Below, piece by piece: positions 1 to 8,800 of a stretch of DNA of 64,000 nt; the stretch's first letter is position 1; each line of letters opens with the position of its first letter. The position numbers and the translations under genes are program-made. The notes beneath the pieces are model-generated. The model did no database searches, was not told the DNA's origin, and was given only the letters and a program-made list of their open reading frames with translations. The stretch lies in assembly GCA_900546065.1 (NCBI GenBank), contig URBK01000008.1, positions 1-64,000 of the forward strand, read 5' to 3'. The DNA is from an uncultured Alistipes sp. Lineage in GTDB: Bacteria; Bacteroidota; Bacteroidia; Bacteroidales; Rikenellaceae.

Positions 1-49
1 TTGAAGGACTATTTGATTAAATTTTTAACTCGTCCATTTTTATTGGACA

Positions 50-1312
50 CTAATGACAAGCAGTATTATTAATAGCGAACACAGACAAAAACAACAAAAA
101 GACCCAATAGGGTTCTACCGCCCAAAACTCTTTTAGATTATATATAAAACACCATATCAAAATCATATTTGCCAACTTCGCCACAAGGCTATTACGCATA
201 TGTTTCTTTAATATATCACAATACAATATTTGCCCAATGAAATAAGCAATACTACCTATTATACCCCAATAAAACAAGCTACGGACATATCCGACATCAG
301 TATTCATATAGAATCCCTTATTATTTTGACTCCGACCATCCCCTATAACCCAGGTTTTTGTGCTTGTCGGAAGGATATACATATCCTTTAGATCATTTGT
401 AGATGAAGTCTCTATAGAACCATCGTCCTTCATATTTACAAATAACTCCATCGACCAATCGACCACAGCATCCATATCCTTCGCTATTAAATATGTTACC
501 AAAATAGCTCCGACAAAAATTATTGGAACTAATAGCTTTGTTATTATGCTGATACAAGAACCTATCCTTCTTATTCCAACAATATATACTATATATACCA
601 TAGTAAGAAGCAGAAATATAAAGAAGGTTCTGGCAGATAAGATTCCACATATGCAGAATAAAGGTGCTACACAACTGAAAACATAACCATTCTTATAAAA
701 TATTGAACCAGGACAGATATACAACAATATCAATACCCATAATGCAATACCATAATGCACGGCAGAATTTGCGAATTGCACGGATCCAATTCCCGTTAAC
801 CGGAAAGCGTTTAACCCTTCGATTTTTTCCGTATAATCATCATCAATTACAATCAAACTATTATATGCATCAAGTGAATTGGGCCAACAAAAAAACACCA
901 AAGAAATAATCGCCTGAATTAATGTAACCCATATTACGACTTCTAATGCCTTAGTAATAGTAAATGGTTTATATGCACATTTCATAAGGCTAACTATAAA
1001 AAACATCTCAAACGAGTAGAATATTATATATAAGCCTTTTGTTAATGCAAAATCGAACTGCATAGAGTGGTTCACAATCGACGTGGAAACAACCCCAATC
1101 ATGAATATGAAAATGCCTATAGCTGCATAATATAATATTCGTTTAGATAATTTCCTCTTATATATAATATACACAAATAAACAGACTGCACCCAGAATCT
1201 GCAATATACGGGCATTAGATAATGGCAATATTTTAAGCTGAAACGGGAAAAAATACAGAAATAAACTTATAAGTACTGCAATCTTAAATACAATTCTGGG
1301 TATAGCAATCAT
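50..1312 (-). CDS. Wzy-like polysaccharide repeat-unit polymerase (membrane protein)
   Basis: The 420-residue product is almost entirely hydrophobic, with about ten to twelve predicted membrane segments and one larger hydrophilic loop near residues 280-330. That topology, and its position at the end of a polysaccharide operon with a flippase, a glycosyltransferase and sugar-modifying enzymes, fits an O-antigen/capsule polymerase that links lipid-carried repeat units at the outer face of the inner membrane. Wzy proteins have little sequence conservation, so the call rests on topology and context. It starts 12 bp after the glycosyltransferase gene and is AT-rich like the rest of the operon. The 49 bp beyond its stop hold no gene I can support. 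An O-antigen ligase-like role is the main alternative. Confidence 0.65.
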   Translation of the reverse strand: MIAIPRIVFKIAVLISLFLYFFPFQLKILPLSNARILQILGAVCLFVYIIYKRKLSKRILYYAAIGIFIFMIGVVSTSIVNHSMQFDFALTKGLYIIFYSFEMFFIVSLMKCAYKPFTITKALEVVIWVTLIQAIISLVFFCWPNSLDAYNSLIVIDDDYTEKIEGLNAFRLTGIGSVQFANSAVHYGIALWVLILLYICPGSIFYKNGYVFSCVAPLFCICGILSARTFFIFLLLTMVYIVYIVGIRRIGSCISIITKLLVPIIFVGAILVTYLIAKDMDAVVDWSMELFVNMKDDGSIETSSTNDLKDMYILPTSTKTWVIGDGRSQNNKGFYMNTDVGYVRSLFYWGIIGSIAYFIGQILYCDILKKHMRNSLVAKLANMILIWCFIYNLKEFWAVEPYWVFLLFLSVFAINNTACH

Positions 1313-1324
1313 GTCTGAGCCCTA

Positions 1325-2254
1325 TTATTTACGTCTTATCCTGCAAATTAGAATCTCTATTACTGCCGGAACAATATATGGTAATAACAACCTATGATGA
1401 TATACTATTTCATACCAAAGATTCTTATCATTATCTAGATATAAGCCAATAGCTCTACGTAAAATGAAAGTTTTAATACTAAAATCATCTTTAAAATTTC
1501 GTTTTCTTATCTGCTTATTTAAATACAATCGAGATACATATTTGAATACCTCCAATGTCATTTTACTTATTTTTTGAGGCATCAATGATGTTAGCCCATT
1601 AGGTTGCAATCTATAACAACCGGTCTTATCAGGAATATAATACACAGGACCTTTTGAAGATGCTATCAAAAACCATAAATAATCCAAACTTACCGGAGCC
1701 TTTACAAGCTCGTCACAAAACAAAATATCTTTTCTAAAGCATGTAGTAAGTGTCAATATAAAATTACCTCTGATGAGACGTCCAAATATATCTCCACTAA
1801 ATGAGTTTCTGGCATAATCCTCATAAACAGGCCGAATTATGTAATCGCCATTTTCCTCTATCGTCTGAAAATTTGTATATACGAAAGTTGCATTAGGATT
1901 ATTTTCTAATATATCTACCTGCTTCTGCAATTTATATGGATCACTCCAATAGTCATCGCCCTCACAAAAGGCAATATATTTACCCTTAGCCCTTGGGTAA
2001 TTATAGACTCGTTGCACCTTGACACCCTTACTATACTGATTTTCGATTTGATATATAGGCTTTACAATATTCGGATACCTTAGTTCGTATTCTCTAATAA
2101 TCTCAGCTGTACCATCAGTAGATGCGTCATCATGTATCAGAACCTCAAAAGCAAATGTTGTTCGCTGCATAATGAACCCGTTCAAACACTGACGAATATA
2201 AGGAAAGTGATTATATGTCAAACAAGAAATACTAACCAATATATCTTGACTCAT
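1325..2254 (-). CDS. Glycosyltransferase family 2
   Basis: A GT-A fold glycosyltransferase of about 309 residues. The N-terminus reads VSISCLTYNH, followed by the nucleotide-sugar binding signature HDDASTDGT and, near residue 100, the motif FCEGDDYWSDP containing the metal-binding acidic residues. It probably adds one sugar to the lipid-linked repeat unit on the cytoplasmic side. I chose the ATG ending at 2254 because the protein then begins MSQDILVSIS, directly before the first beta strand, and lies one base after the stop of the upstream acetyltransferase gene. A start further upstream would add 23 residues overlapping that gene. Donor and acceptor sugars cannot be read from the sequence. 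Confidence 0.88.
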   Translation of the reverse strand: MSQDILVSISCLTYNHFPYIRQCLNGFIMQRTTFAFEVLIHDDASTDGTAEIIREYELRYPNIVKPIYQIENQYSKGVKVQRVYNYPRAKGKYIAFCEGDDYWSDPYKLQKQVDILENNPNATFVYTNFQTIEENGDYIIRPVYEDYARNSFSGDIFGRLIRGNFILTLTTCFRKDILFCDELVKAPVSLDYLWFLIASSKGPVYYIPDKTGCYRLQPNGLTSLMPQKISKMTLEVFKYVSRLYLNKQIRKRNFKDDFSIKTFILRRAIGLYLDNDKNLWYEIVYHHRLLLPYIVPAVIEILICRIRRK

Positions 2255-2255
2255 A

Positions 2256-2921
2256 TTATATCTGAATATTTTTAATGATCTTTGCCGGCGTTCCAGCCAC
2301 AATGACTCCGGCAGGCACATCATGCGTAATAAGACTTCTTGCTCCTATATAAGAGTGATGACCTATTACATTAACTTTACCAGATATAGATAAAGCACCC
2401 TGCCCGACAAAGACAAAATCTTCTACTGTGGTATATGCTCCAATTGTTGCACCTCCGGCTATAAAGCAATTTCTACCGATCTTGTTATTGTGCGATATAT
2501 TAACACCTGATAAAATAATTGTATTTTCACAAACTTCCGAATCGGCCTGCACATAAGAAAATGGAGAAATATAAACGCCGGCATTGGAGATCTTAGCAAA
2601 TCTTGAGATTACAGCACTTGGGTGTATCAAAGACGGAATAACGCCACCATGACTCAATATTCTGTCGCATATATTTGCTCGAATATTGTTATCACCCATG
2701 GACAAAGGAAAATTACGGCCACTTATGTTTCCGCCTTCACATAAATCGTCAAATGAACCCAGAATTTCAAAACCATGATCAAATTCCCCTGTTCTATCAC
2801 CATTATAATGATACAACCCTTTTACCTCATATCCACAAGCCTCTGCTAAATCTATAAAAACAGGACTATTATGACCAATTCCCAATACATAAATCTCACG
2901 ATTGTCCATTTTTCCATTCAT
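2256..2921 (-). CDS. PglD/NeuD-like sugar O/N-acetyltransferase
   Basis: The N-terminal half begins IYVLGIGHNSP and has a small nucleotide-binding-like fold. The C-terminal half is a left-handed beta helix of hexapeptide repeats, including the conserved stretch SGVNISHNNKIG with the likely catalytic His and the terminal GTPAKIIK typical of LbH acyltransferases. Members of this family (PglD, NeuD, PerB) acetylate amino sugars or sialic acids using acetyl-CoA. Next to a DegT aminotransferase it most likely acetylates an amino sugar of the capsule repeat. The frame overlaps the upstream CapK-like gene by 26 bp, or by 14 bp if Met5 is the start, indicating translational coupling. Confidence 0.8.
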   Translation of the reverse strand: MNGKMDNREIYVLGIGHNSPVFIDLAEACGYEVKGLYHYNGDRTGEFDHGFEILGSFDDLCEGGNISGRNFPLSMGDNNIRANICDRILSHGGVIPSLIHPSAVISRFAKISNAGVYISPFSYVQADSEVCENTIILSGVNISHNNKIGRNCFIAGGATIGAYTTVEDFVFVGQGALSISGKVNVIGHHSYIGARSLITHDVPAGVIVAGTPAKIIKNIQI

Positions 2922-4239
2922 TTATGATTGGTTTACGTTTCCCTGAAGCCAGAATCGGAACCTCGTCAACTAACTCCACCCTTATATTAGAGTCTATGCC
3001 TATGGGCTCTTTTAAAGCTAATATAATTTCATTTATATAATTTAACGAAATATTCCTATCCCTCATGCACAACTTCAGCAGATATTGTTTATCTCCTTTT
3101 TGAATAAACTGCCACTGCATGATTTCATTAAAATGTTTCAAAACACGACCGATCGCAAGTGGGGAAATCGGGTGGTTATCGGCGCTATAACACACATCAA
3201 GACGTCGACCATACAATTTACCTAGAATAGGGAAGCCATTGCTTTTCTCATTAGCTGGTAACTTCACGCCCACATCTCCTGTATCATATCTTATAATGGG
3301 GAAAGCATGGTTATGATAATCTGTCAACACAATTCGCCCTAACTCACCAATCTCTGCGGGTTTATCACTATCCAATTTGAGAAACTCTATATAATATCCT
3401 GCATAATTTAGATACATTACATTATCCGACTCCATAGTGGGCGGCTGTTCCTGAGCTATTATTCCACATTCCTCATTCGCATATTGAGATATTATCTCAC
3501 AGCCGATATATTCCTTCACCTTCTTTCGGACATCATCTTGTAATGTCTCTGATCCTGCTATTAATAATTTCAAAGATGGCAACTTAATTGGATGTCGCTT
3601 AATATAATTCGCCAACAAATCAAACGAAGACGCATAACCTCGCAAGCAGACGGCCTTTGTATCATTTATTAAACGACATAATTCCGTCAAACGAATATCA
3701 CTCATATCAGAAATATCAAATGGAATTATATTTTCCCGACGAATCTGTTTGCTTGTTTTATTCTGCCACCTATTCCATGCTCTCAAGTGTATCAGTTTCT
3801 CATGACTCCTATATCCGACAACTTTTCCATAATATTTAAGTTCTGCAATTCTCCGTTCTCGCTTTAATGTATCTTGAGGAATTGCAAAAGGGGTTCCTGT
3901 TGAACCTGAAGTTGTTTGAATATGAATAGGGCCTATTTGTCCTGGAATTTTATGTTCTTCCACTACAACCTTATCATAATTCTGAATAAGCGTCATTTTA
4001 TCCACTACAGGATAATCACTTAAATCCAATGTATCATACTTTCTATAGAACTCAGAATTTTCATGAGCATACTCCAGTATATGACATAACTTTTGGTCCA
4101 ACAAAGCACGACAGTCAGATATATTGTGCTCATTGATCCATTTTATTTCTTTATACGGTTTAATAATACGGCTTCCGTTAAAAAAATCCTTAGTCCAAAA
4201 AATAGTCCTTAAATATAATGGAGTCAGGTCTATCATCAT
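2896..4239 (-). CDS. CapK/PaaK-like adenylate-forming enzyme
   Basis: A 447-residue protein of the phenylacetate-CoA ligase-like branch of the ANL adenylating superfamily. The AMP-binding loop TTSGSTGTPF is near residue 110. YANEECG follows near residue 255, and RYDTGDVG near residue 315 contains the Asp that usually contacts the AMP ribose. CapK-like members are common in capsule clusters and are thought to activate an acyl group for transfer to sugars, but their reactions are mostly uncharacterised. The gene overlaps the upstream aminotransferase gene by 4 bp and the downstream acetyltransferase gene by up to 26 bp, so the three are probably translated together. Confidence 0.75.
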   Translation of the reverse strand: MMIDLTPLYLRTIFWTKDFFNGSRIIKPYKEIKWINEHNISDCRALLDQKLCHILEYAHENSEFYRKYDTLDLSDYPVVDKMTLIQNYDKVVVEEHKIPGQIGPIHIQTTSGSTGTPFAIPQDTLKRERRIAELKYYGKVVGYRSHEKLIHLRAWNRWQNKTSKQIRRENIIPFDISDMSDIRLTELCRLINDTKAVCLRGYASSFDLLANYIKRHPIKLPSLKLLIAGSETLQDDVRKKVKEYIGCEIISQYANEECGIIAQEQPPTMESDNVMYLNYAGYYIEFLKLDSDKPAEIGELGRIVLTDYHNHAFPIIRYDTGDVGVKLPANEKSNGFPILGKLYGRRLDVCYSADNHPISPLAIGRVLKHFNEIMQWQFIQKGDKQYLLKLCMRDRNISLNYINEIILALKEPIGIDSNIRVELVDEVPILASGKRKPIINEWKNGQS

Positions 4240-5339
4240 ATTACTTGAGCTAAAATTCTTTCAATATCTTCATCAGATAAACAATGATGCATCGGCAAAC
4301 AAATTACTTCATTAGCCATACGCGTTGCCACAGGTAAGTTATCTGGACCGGCCGATGGGAGCCCCCTATAGGTACTGAACTCACTTATCAAAGGATAGAA
4401 ATAACGTCGACCAAGAATACCGGCATTCTTCATTTTAAAATACAATTCGTCTCGCGTCATACCATACTCTTCGGCATCAATAAAAATAGGAAAATATGAG
4501 TAATTGTGTTTCACACCATCTATATCATCAAAGAAACTGATTCCTCGAACTCCTCTTAACGCCTCTCGATAACGAACTGCTACTTTATGTCTTGCTTCAA
4601 TTGCAGCATCTACATATTTAAGGTTAATCAATCCGTATGCGGCACGTATCTCATCCATTTTGGAATTAATACCCGGCGCAACAACCTCCGTTTCTCCTGC
4701 AAAGCCAAAATTCTTCAAATAATCTATACGCTGCTTTGTCTTGGCATCGTGGCAAATCAAAGCTCCACCCTCAACTGTATTATAGGTTTTGGTTGCATGG
4801 AAACTCAAGGTACTCATATCCCCGGCATTAAGAATTGATTCACCATTTACCTTTACACCGAAAGCATGCGCTGCGTCATAGATCACTTTTAAGCCATATT
4901 TATCAGCTATTGATTGAATACGATCTGTATCACATGGGTTACCATAAACATGCACAGGCATAATTGCTGTAGTTTTTGGCGTTATAGCAGCCTCTATCTT
5001 ATTTGGATCAAGATTCCCCGTAGCAGGATCAACATCGACAAAAACTGGTTTAATGCCATTCCACCACAAAGAATGCGTCGTAGCCACAAAACTGTATGGA
5101 GTAGTTATAACTTCACCAGTAATGCGCAATGCTTGTAAAGCTGTTATCAGAGGGAGTGTCCCGTTGGTAAACACACTAATGTAAGCAACACCCAAATATT
5201 CGCACAAGGCTTTTTCTAGTTCTTGATGATAATACCCATTGTTCGTAATCCATTTACGATCCCATATATCCCGCAAATATGTATTCAATTCCTCCAACGG
5301 TGGAAGTAGCGGTGACGTAACTGTAATAGTTTTCCCCAT
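4236..5339 (-). CDS. DegT/DnrJ/EryC1/StrS-family PLP aminotransferase
   Basis: A 367-residue fold-type I aminotransferase that converts keto-nucleotide-sugars to amino sugars. The family signature is clear. TNGT near residue 58 and TPYSFVATTHS near 80 form the phosphate and substrate site, and YDAAHAFG contains the PLP-ring Asp. SFHATKTYNTVEGG near residue 180 contains the Schiff-base Lys. The length matches the family. The gene is 3 bp downstream of the flippase gene and overlaps the CapK-like gene by 4 bp. The product sugar is not predictable. Followed by a NeuD/PglD-like acetyltransferase, a 4-amino-4,6-dideoxy-N-acetyl sugar is a reasonable guess. Confidence 0.88.
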   Translation of the reverse strand: MGKTITVTSPLLPPLEELNTYLRDIWDRKWITNNGYYHQELEKALCEYLGVAYISVFTNGTLPLITALQALRITGEVITTPYSFVATTHSLWWNGIKPVFVDVDPATGNLDPNKIEAAITPKTTAIMPVHVYGNPCDTDRIQSIADKYGLKVIYDAAHAFGVKVNGESILNAGDMSTLSFHATKTYNTVEGGALICHDAKTKQRIDYLKNFGFAGETEVVAPGINSKMDEIRAAYGLINLKYVDAAIEARHKVAVRYREALRGVRGISFFDDIDGVKHNYSYFPIFIDAEEYGMTRDELYFKMKNAGILGRRYFYPLISEFSTYRGLPSAGPDNLPVATRMANEVICLPMHHCLSDEDIERILAQVI

Positions 5340-5342
5340 TGT

Positions 5343-6782
5343 TTATTTTACTTTTAGATGTATCAAAGATAGTAAATCCTTAAGTTCAGTAGAATGCGTA
5401 ATAATACTTATAAATATATAATATAAGATACCCACAACAACTCCAACAATGACCTTTTGTAAATTATCATTAAAAAATTCAGTCACACAATAAACAACAG
5501 CAAGCATGGAAAAAGAGTACGCCATTGACGGGAAAAGATCCTTCATCTGCTTAATAAAACCAAGCCCTATTAAACGCTCAGTATAATATGTATTTATTAC
5601 CAACGCTATAACAGAAGATATGACACTACCGATACACATGGCTATCAGCCCAATCGGTATAGTGACACATAATATTCCAACACCAATAAGTTTCTTATAT
5701 ATCTCCAATTTCAAAAAGAGATCACTGCGACCTTTTACTTGTAAAAGATTCAAATTTATAGAATGTATAGGGTACCACATCATAGAAAAACATAATATTT
5801 GCAACAAGACTGCAGTAAAATCCCATTGTTCCTTAAGCAATAATATGACCAACGGATGAGCCACAGCCACTAATCCCATCATAAAAGGAAATATAACAAA
5901 GGCTGACAATTTTAAAAAACGACGATACACGCCACACAATCGTTCATCATCATCCTGTATCGAACACAATACAGGAAAAGTTACTCGCTGGATGATACCT
6001 GTAAAATTAGACGACGGGAAATCTGCAAATTGCTGAGCTCGCGTGTAATATCCAAGATCAGCCGCCTTGAATATTTTTCCTATTACTATCAAATATAAAT
6101 TCTTATAAATGGTATCTATTATACCGGAGACTGCGAGCTTCGAGCCAAAACCGAACATTTCTATAAAAGAAGGCCAAGAAAATTGTAATGACGGACGCCA
6201 ATGCGACAATACCCATAATAATCCAGCATTTACAGAAAGATTGATTAGTTGATATATCACAATTGCCCAAACTCCGAAACCACATTTTGCCATTGATATT
6301 CCCACGACTCCGGAAATAACCGAAGCTGATAATGATGCTTTAGCCTGTGTTTTAAAATCAAGACGTTCAGTTAAAAGTGCCCGCTGAACAACTACAAATG
6401 AATTTATAACGACACTCAGCGATATTAATCTAGTAATGGATGACAAAATAGGTTCTTCGTAAAACCGAGCTATTAACGGAGCACATATATACAATAGTAT
6501 ATAAATGACGACACCTACAACTATATTGAAATAAAAAACGGTTGAGCAATCTACTTGACTTCGATTTTGTTTTCTAATCAATGCCTGTGAAAACCCACTA
6601 TCAATCAATGATTGCGATATGGCTATAAATATTGTTAACATTCCCACCAAGCCATAATCAGTAGGAGTTAATATTCTGGCCATTATAACCATAACCACAA
6701 AAGACACTCCTTGCACAGAAAATCGCTCCACCATACTCCATATAGTGCCCTTTACAGTTTTATTTTTTAACGATTCAGGCAT
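5343..6782 (-). CDS. Polysaccharide flippase (MOP superfamily, WzxC-like)
   Basis: A 479-residue integral membrane protein with about 14 predicted helices. The start MPESLKNKTVKGTIWSMVER is characteristic of the polysaccharide-transport branch of the MOP flippases, and LTPTDYGLVGM near residue 38 is a conserved family segment. It should flip undecaprenyl-linked repeat units across the inner membrane before polymerisation. It is the first structural gene after the antiterminator gene, 69 bp downstream. The intervening DNA contains two near-identical CCNATTCTATAT stretches (about 6791-6822) of unknown meaning. Confidence 0.88.
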   Translation of the reverse strand: MPESLKNKTVKGTIWSMVERFSVQGVSFVVMVIMARILTPTDYGLVGMLTIFIAISQSLIDSGFSQALIRKQNRSQVDCSTVFYFNIVVGVVIYILLYICAPLIARFYEEPILSSITRLISLSVVINSFVVVQRALLTERLDFKTQAKASLSASVISGVVGISMAKCGFGVWAIVIYQLINLSVNAGLLWVLSHWRPSLQFSWPSFIEMFGFGSKLAVSGIIDTIYKNLYLIVIGKIFKAADLGYYTRAQQFADFPSSNFTGIIQRVTFPVLCSIQDDDERLCGVYRRFLKLSAFVIFPFMMGLVAVAHPLVILLLKEQWDFTAVLLQILCFSMMWYPIHSINLNLLQVKGRSDLFLKLEIYKKLIGVGILCVTIPIGLIAMCIGSVISSVIALVINTYYTERLIGLGFIKQMKDLFPSMAYSFSMLAVVYCVTEFFNDNLQKVIVGVVVGILYYIFISIITHSTELKDLLSLIHLKVK

Positions 6783-6851
6783 AAAATAAACCCATTCTAT
6801 ATCTTACTAACCTATTCTATATAGATTTATAGATACCAGCTACTAATAATA

Positions 6852-7805
6852 TTAACGATTCAAAATACAAGTAATGGTATTGGCCTTAACAATATCCGCT
6901 TCCTCTTCGCAATCGCATTTGGCCGCCTCATACCTCTCCTTGTCTCCCATCAGGTAATAGCTGGCCGCAAGCAGTGCCGACACCTTGGCACGCATCTTCG
7001 CCGTCGGGATCTCGGCAAGGCCGAAGCGCGTGATGAAGTAGCTTACGGCTGCCGCGTTCGTCACGTCGAGCTCTCCGTTGCGTCTGTAATAGTCCATCGC
7101 CCGCCGCAATTTGGACTCGTAACTGTCAATCTTGTCGTACATGCGTCGGCTACCCTTGGCAAAGGACAATACGCTGATATACTTGGGATTTATATCGAGC
7201 GTCTGCACTGCCATAAGTTCTCCAACCTTGATTATGACACGGCCGCCGTCACGCCCCTGCTGGCTTACGAGGTAGCCCTCCACACCCGCGAACTCGCCGC
7301 CAACGATACGTACCTTGTCGCACGCCACCAAGTCCACTTCCGAAGGGCTGAAACACGGCATGTTGTATTTGTATGCCAGAGCCATCGACCTGAAGGCCGA
7401 CATATCCTCGTCCGACAGGTGCAGGTATGACGTTTCGGACTCTTTGTCAGCCCTGTCGTATACCAGATTATACCCTTTGTTGCGCGACCGGAAATCCTTC
7501 ACCTGAGACAGCCGCCCGCGGATAAAGAAATATTGGCACGCCAGCGGCAGCATCCTGCGACGCGGAGACTTTGCTTCGTTGTAAACCTTGACGAATGTCG
7601 GGGCAAATACCTCGAGGCCGGAACCATGCTCCGCGTTGTATTTTTCAACCTGTGCCGCGATAGACATGCCACGTCTTTTGTCGAGCGCGTAACCCGTCAT
7701 TACATACCAGCGAATCTGCTCGGTTTCTGCGCCCATTCTATTTGCGGTCCCCGATGCGGGCGATGGCTCACTCCTTCCGGTCATTGCATATCTTCTCCTC
7801 AGCAC
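6852..7805 (-). CDS. UpxY-family (NusG-like) transcription antiterminator of the capsule operon
   Basis: The core begins IRWYVMTGYALDKRRG, a NusG N-terminal domain, followed near residues 160-180 by a KOW-type segment (DKVRIVGGEFAGVEGYLV). The C-terminal 110 residues are an extra helical region. Proteins of this kind head Bacteroides capsule operons, where UpxY allows RNA polymerase to pass the 5' leader of its own operon only. It is the first gene of the minus-strand polysaccharide operon. A promoter and a leader of about 140 bp precede it. The start is uncertain: Met8 or Met24 (7736) would place the NusG domain closer to the N-terminus. No UpxZ-like gene lies next to it. Confidence 0.82.
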   Translation of the reverse strand: MLRRRYAMTGRSEPSPASGTANRMGAETEQIRWYVMTGYALDKRRGMSIAAQVEKYNAEHGSGLEVFAPTFVKVYNEAKSPRRRMLPLACQYFFIRGRLSQVKDFRSRNKGYNLVYDRADKESETSYLHLSDEDMSAFRSMALAYKYNMPCFSPSEVDLVACDKVRIVGGEFAGVEGYLVSQQGRDGGRVIIKVGELMAVQTLDINPKYISVLSFAKGSRRMYDKIDSYESKLRRAMDYYRRNGELDVTNAAAVSYFITRFGLAEIPTAKMRAKVSALLAASYYLMGDKERYEAAKCDCEEEADIVKANTITCILNR

Positions 7806-7863
7806 AATGAATAAATGTGCGTATAAATCAGATAGTTATACCACTACACCTGCACAACTTCCG

Positions 7864-7877
7864 AAAAATTTCGGTTC
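7864..7877 (-). promoter_or_regulatory. Small hairpin in the upxY leader
   Basis: CCGAAA-AA-TTTCGG forms a perfect short inverted repeat between the capsule promoter and upxY. It is a candidate pause or antitermination element for the UpxY-like protein, but it is weak and could be chance. Confidence 0.3.
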
Positions 7878-7945
7878 CGGATATCACTCGAATGCCGACC
7901 TGTATTTCTTACCCGACGGCACTCGGAAGCAGGGATAGTACGCCG

Positions 7946-7977
7946 CAAATGTACGAAATAATAAGATCATTAACAAC
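7946..7977 (-). promoter_or_regulatory. Promoter of the capsule operon
   Basis: Read on the minus strand, the -7 box is TACATTTG (7946-7953), a match to TAnnTTTG. GTTG lies 20 bp upstream (7974-7977), close to the TTTG -33 element. Transcription would leave a leader of about 140 nt before upxY. No flanking inverted repeats of the kind used by Mpi-type invertible capsule promoters were seen. Confidence 0.55.
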
Positions 7978-8242
7978 ACAAAACAGCATTTTATTACAAG
8001 TACGTGACCTTATGGAATATATTAAAAAAATTTGTTTATTTTTCCATACATCTACAAGCCGCGCAATTTGCCATCCGGAGTATGAAATACGTAACAAGAT
8101 CGACTTTGACAAACCCCTATACACTTACGCACGGAGGGTTACGGAGTTATTTCACGTTCAGGATTTTATTATACGGACACGAGGCCATAAACAGGAACAA
8201 CGCATGTAAATTCAAATTACGGGGATAAAAGGGTTACCGGAG

Positions 8243-8290
8243 TTTTACAAAAAATAAGAAACGGACCCTCTCTACATCGAAAAGGTCCGT
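8243..8290 (-). terminator. Rho-independent terminator of tRNA-Gly
   Basis: The stem ACGGACC/GGTCCGT (8261-8267 with 8284-8290) is followed on the minus strand by a T-rich run (TTCTTATTTTTT). It lies directly downstream of the tRNA. Confidence 0.75.
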
Positions 8291-8307
8291 TCGCGCGAAA
8301 TATGGTG

Positions 8308-8380
8308 AGCGGTAAGCGGGACTCGAACCCGTGACCCTTGGCTTGGGAAGCCAATGCTCTACCAACTGAGCTACTACCGC
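8308..8380 (-). tRNA. tRNA-Gly (anticodon CCC)
   Basis: On the minus strand the acceptor arm GCGGTAG pairs with TTACCGC. The D arm is AGCTCAGTTGGTAGAGC, the anticodon stem TTGGC/GCCAA closes loop TTCCCAA (anticodon CCC), and the T loop is GGTTCGAGTCC. The 3' CCA is not encoded. It decodes GGG. Confidence 0.93.
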
Positions 8381-8431
8381 ATACATCGGACAGCGTCGGC
8401 GCACCAAAGGTGTCAGCGCACTACCCGACTG

Positions 8432-8462
8432 CAAATATACAAAAATTAGCTTAATGCCGAAA
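8432..8462 (-). promoter_or_regulatory. Probable tRNA-Gly promoter
   Basis: On the minus strand TATATTTG (8432-8439) matches the -7 consensus, with TTTC 19 bp upstream as a weak -33 element. Confidence 0.45.
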
Positions 8463-8743
8463 CGGCATCACATTTTTTTCATTCTCCGTTACCGTCATCA
8501 GCACCCTTCGCATACATAATAAAGCCCGTCCGGCCGCTGCGGCTGGCGAGGAGAGGGGCTAATGACGCAAGCGACCAAAGACGTGGATGGCCAATAGTGT
8601 GAGTCACAAATAGATAGACACAAAGCCGAATATGGCCAATGGAGCAGGTAGCCATGACGCAGATGCCAAGCGCGCAGACGGTCAATGGTCTGAATGACTA
8701 TGGCATATATAACCGATACTGCAGGCGCACAAGGCGCCGGCAG

Positions 8744-8779
8744 ACGAGGGTATATATAACAACGAGGGTATATATAGCA
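8744..8779. repeat. Two-copy 18-bp direct repeat
   Basis: The unit ACGAGGGTATATATA plus three bases occurs at 8744 and again at 8762. It lies immediately downstream of the lepA stop codon. Function unknown. Confidence 0.6.
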
Positions 8780-8800
8780 AACGGCGTGTGCAGGTCCCCG

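Larger units (their letters stand above)
7806..8307. other. Intergenic region between capsule operon and tRNA-Gly
   Basis: About 500 bp without a gene I can support. It holds the capsule leader and promoter on the left and the tRNA-Gly terminator on the right (8243-8290). The middle (8000-8240) is AT-rich; short open frames there lack family signals. Confidence 0.6.
8381..8800. other. Intergenic region between tRNA-Gly and lepA
   Basis: About 420 bp. It contains the tRNA promoter and an 18-bp direct repeat near the 3' end of lepA. No convincing coding frame: the short minus-strand frame at 8479-8685 has no family signal or start context. Confidence 0.55.

Noticed and set aside
1..49. A further capsule gene starting at the left edge
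   Set aside because: Possible minus-strand starts in this stretch run into stops within a few codons.
7806..8243. Invertible capsule promoter
   Set aside because: No pair of long inverted repeats around the promoter and no invertase gene nearby could be found by eye.
8479..8685. Short minus-strand frame downstream of lepA
   Set aside because: No family signal, no start context, and an amino acid make-up unlike neighbouring proteins.
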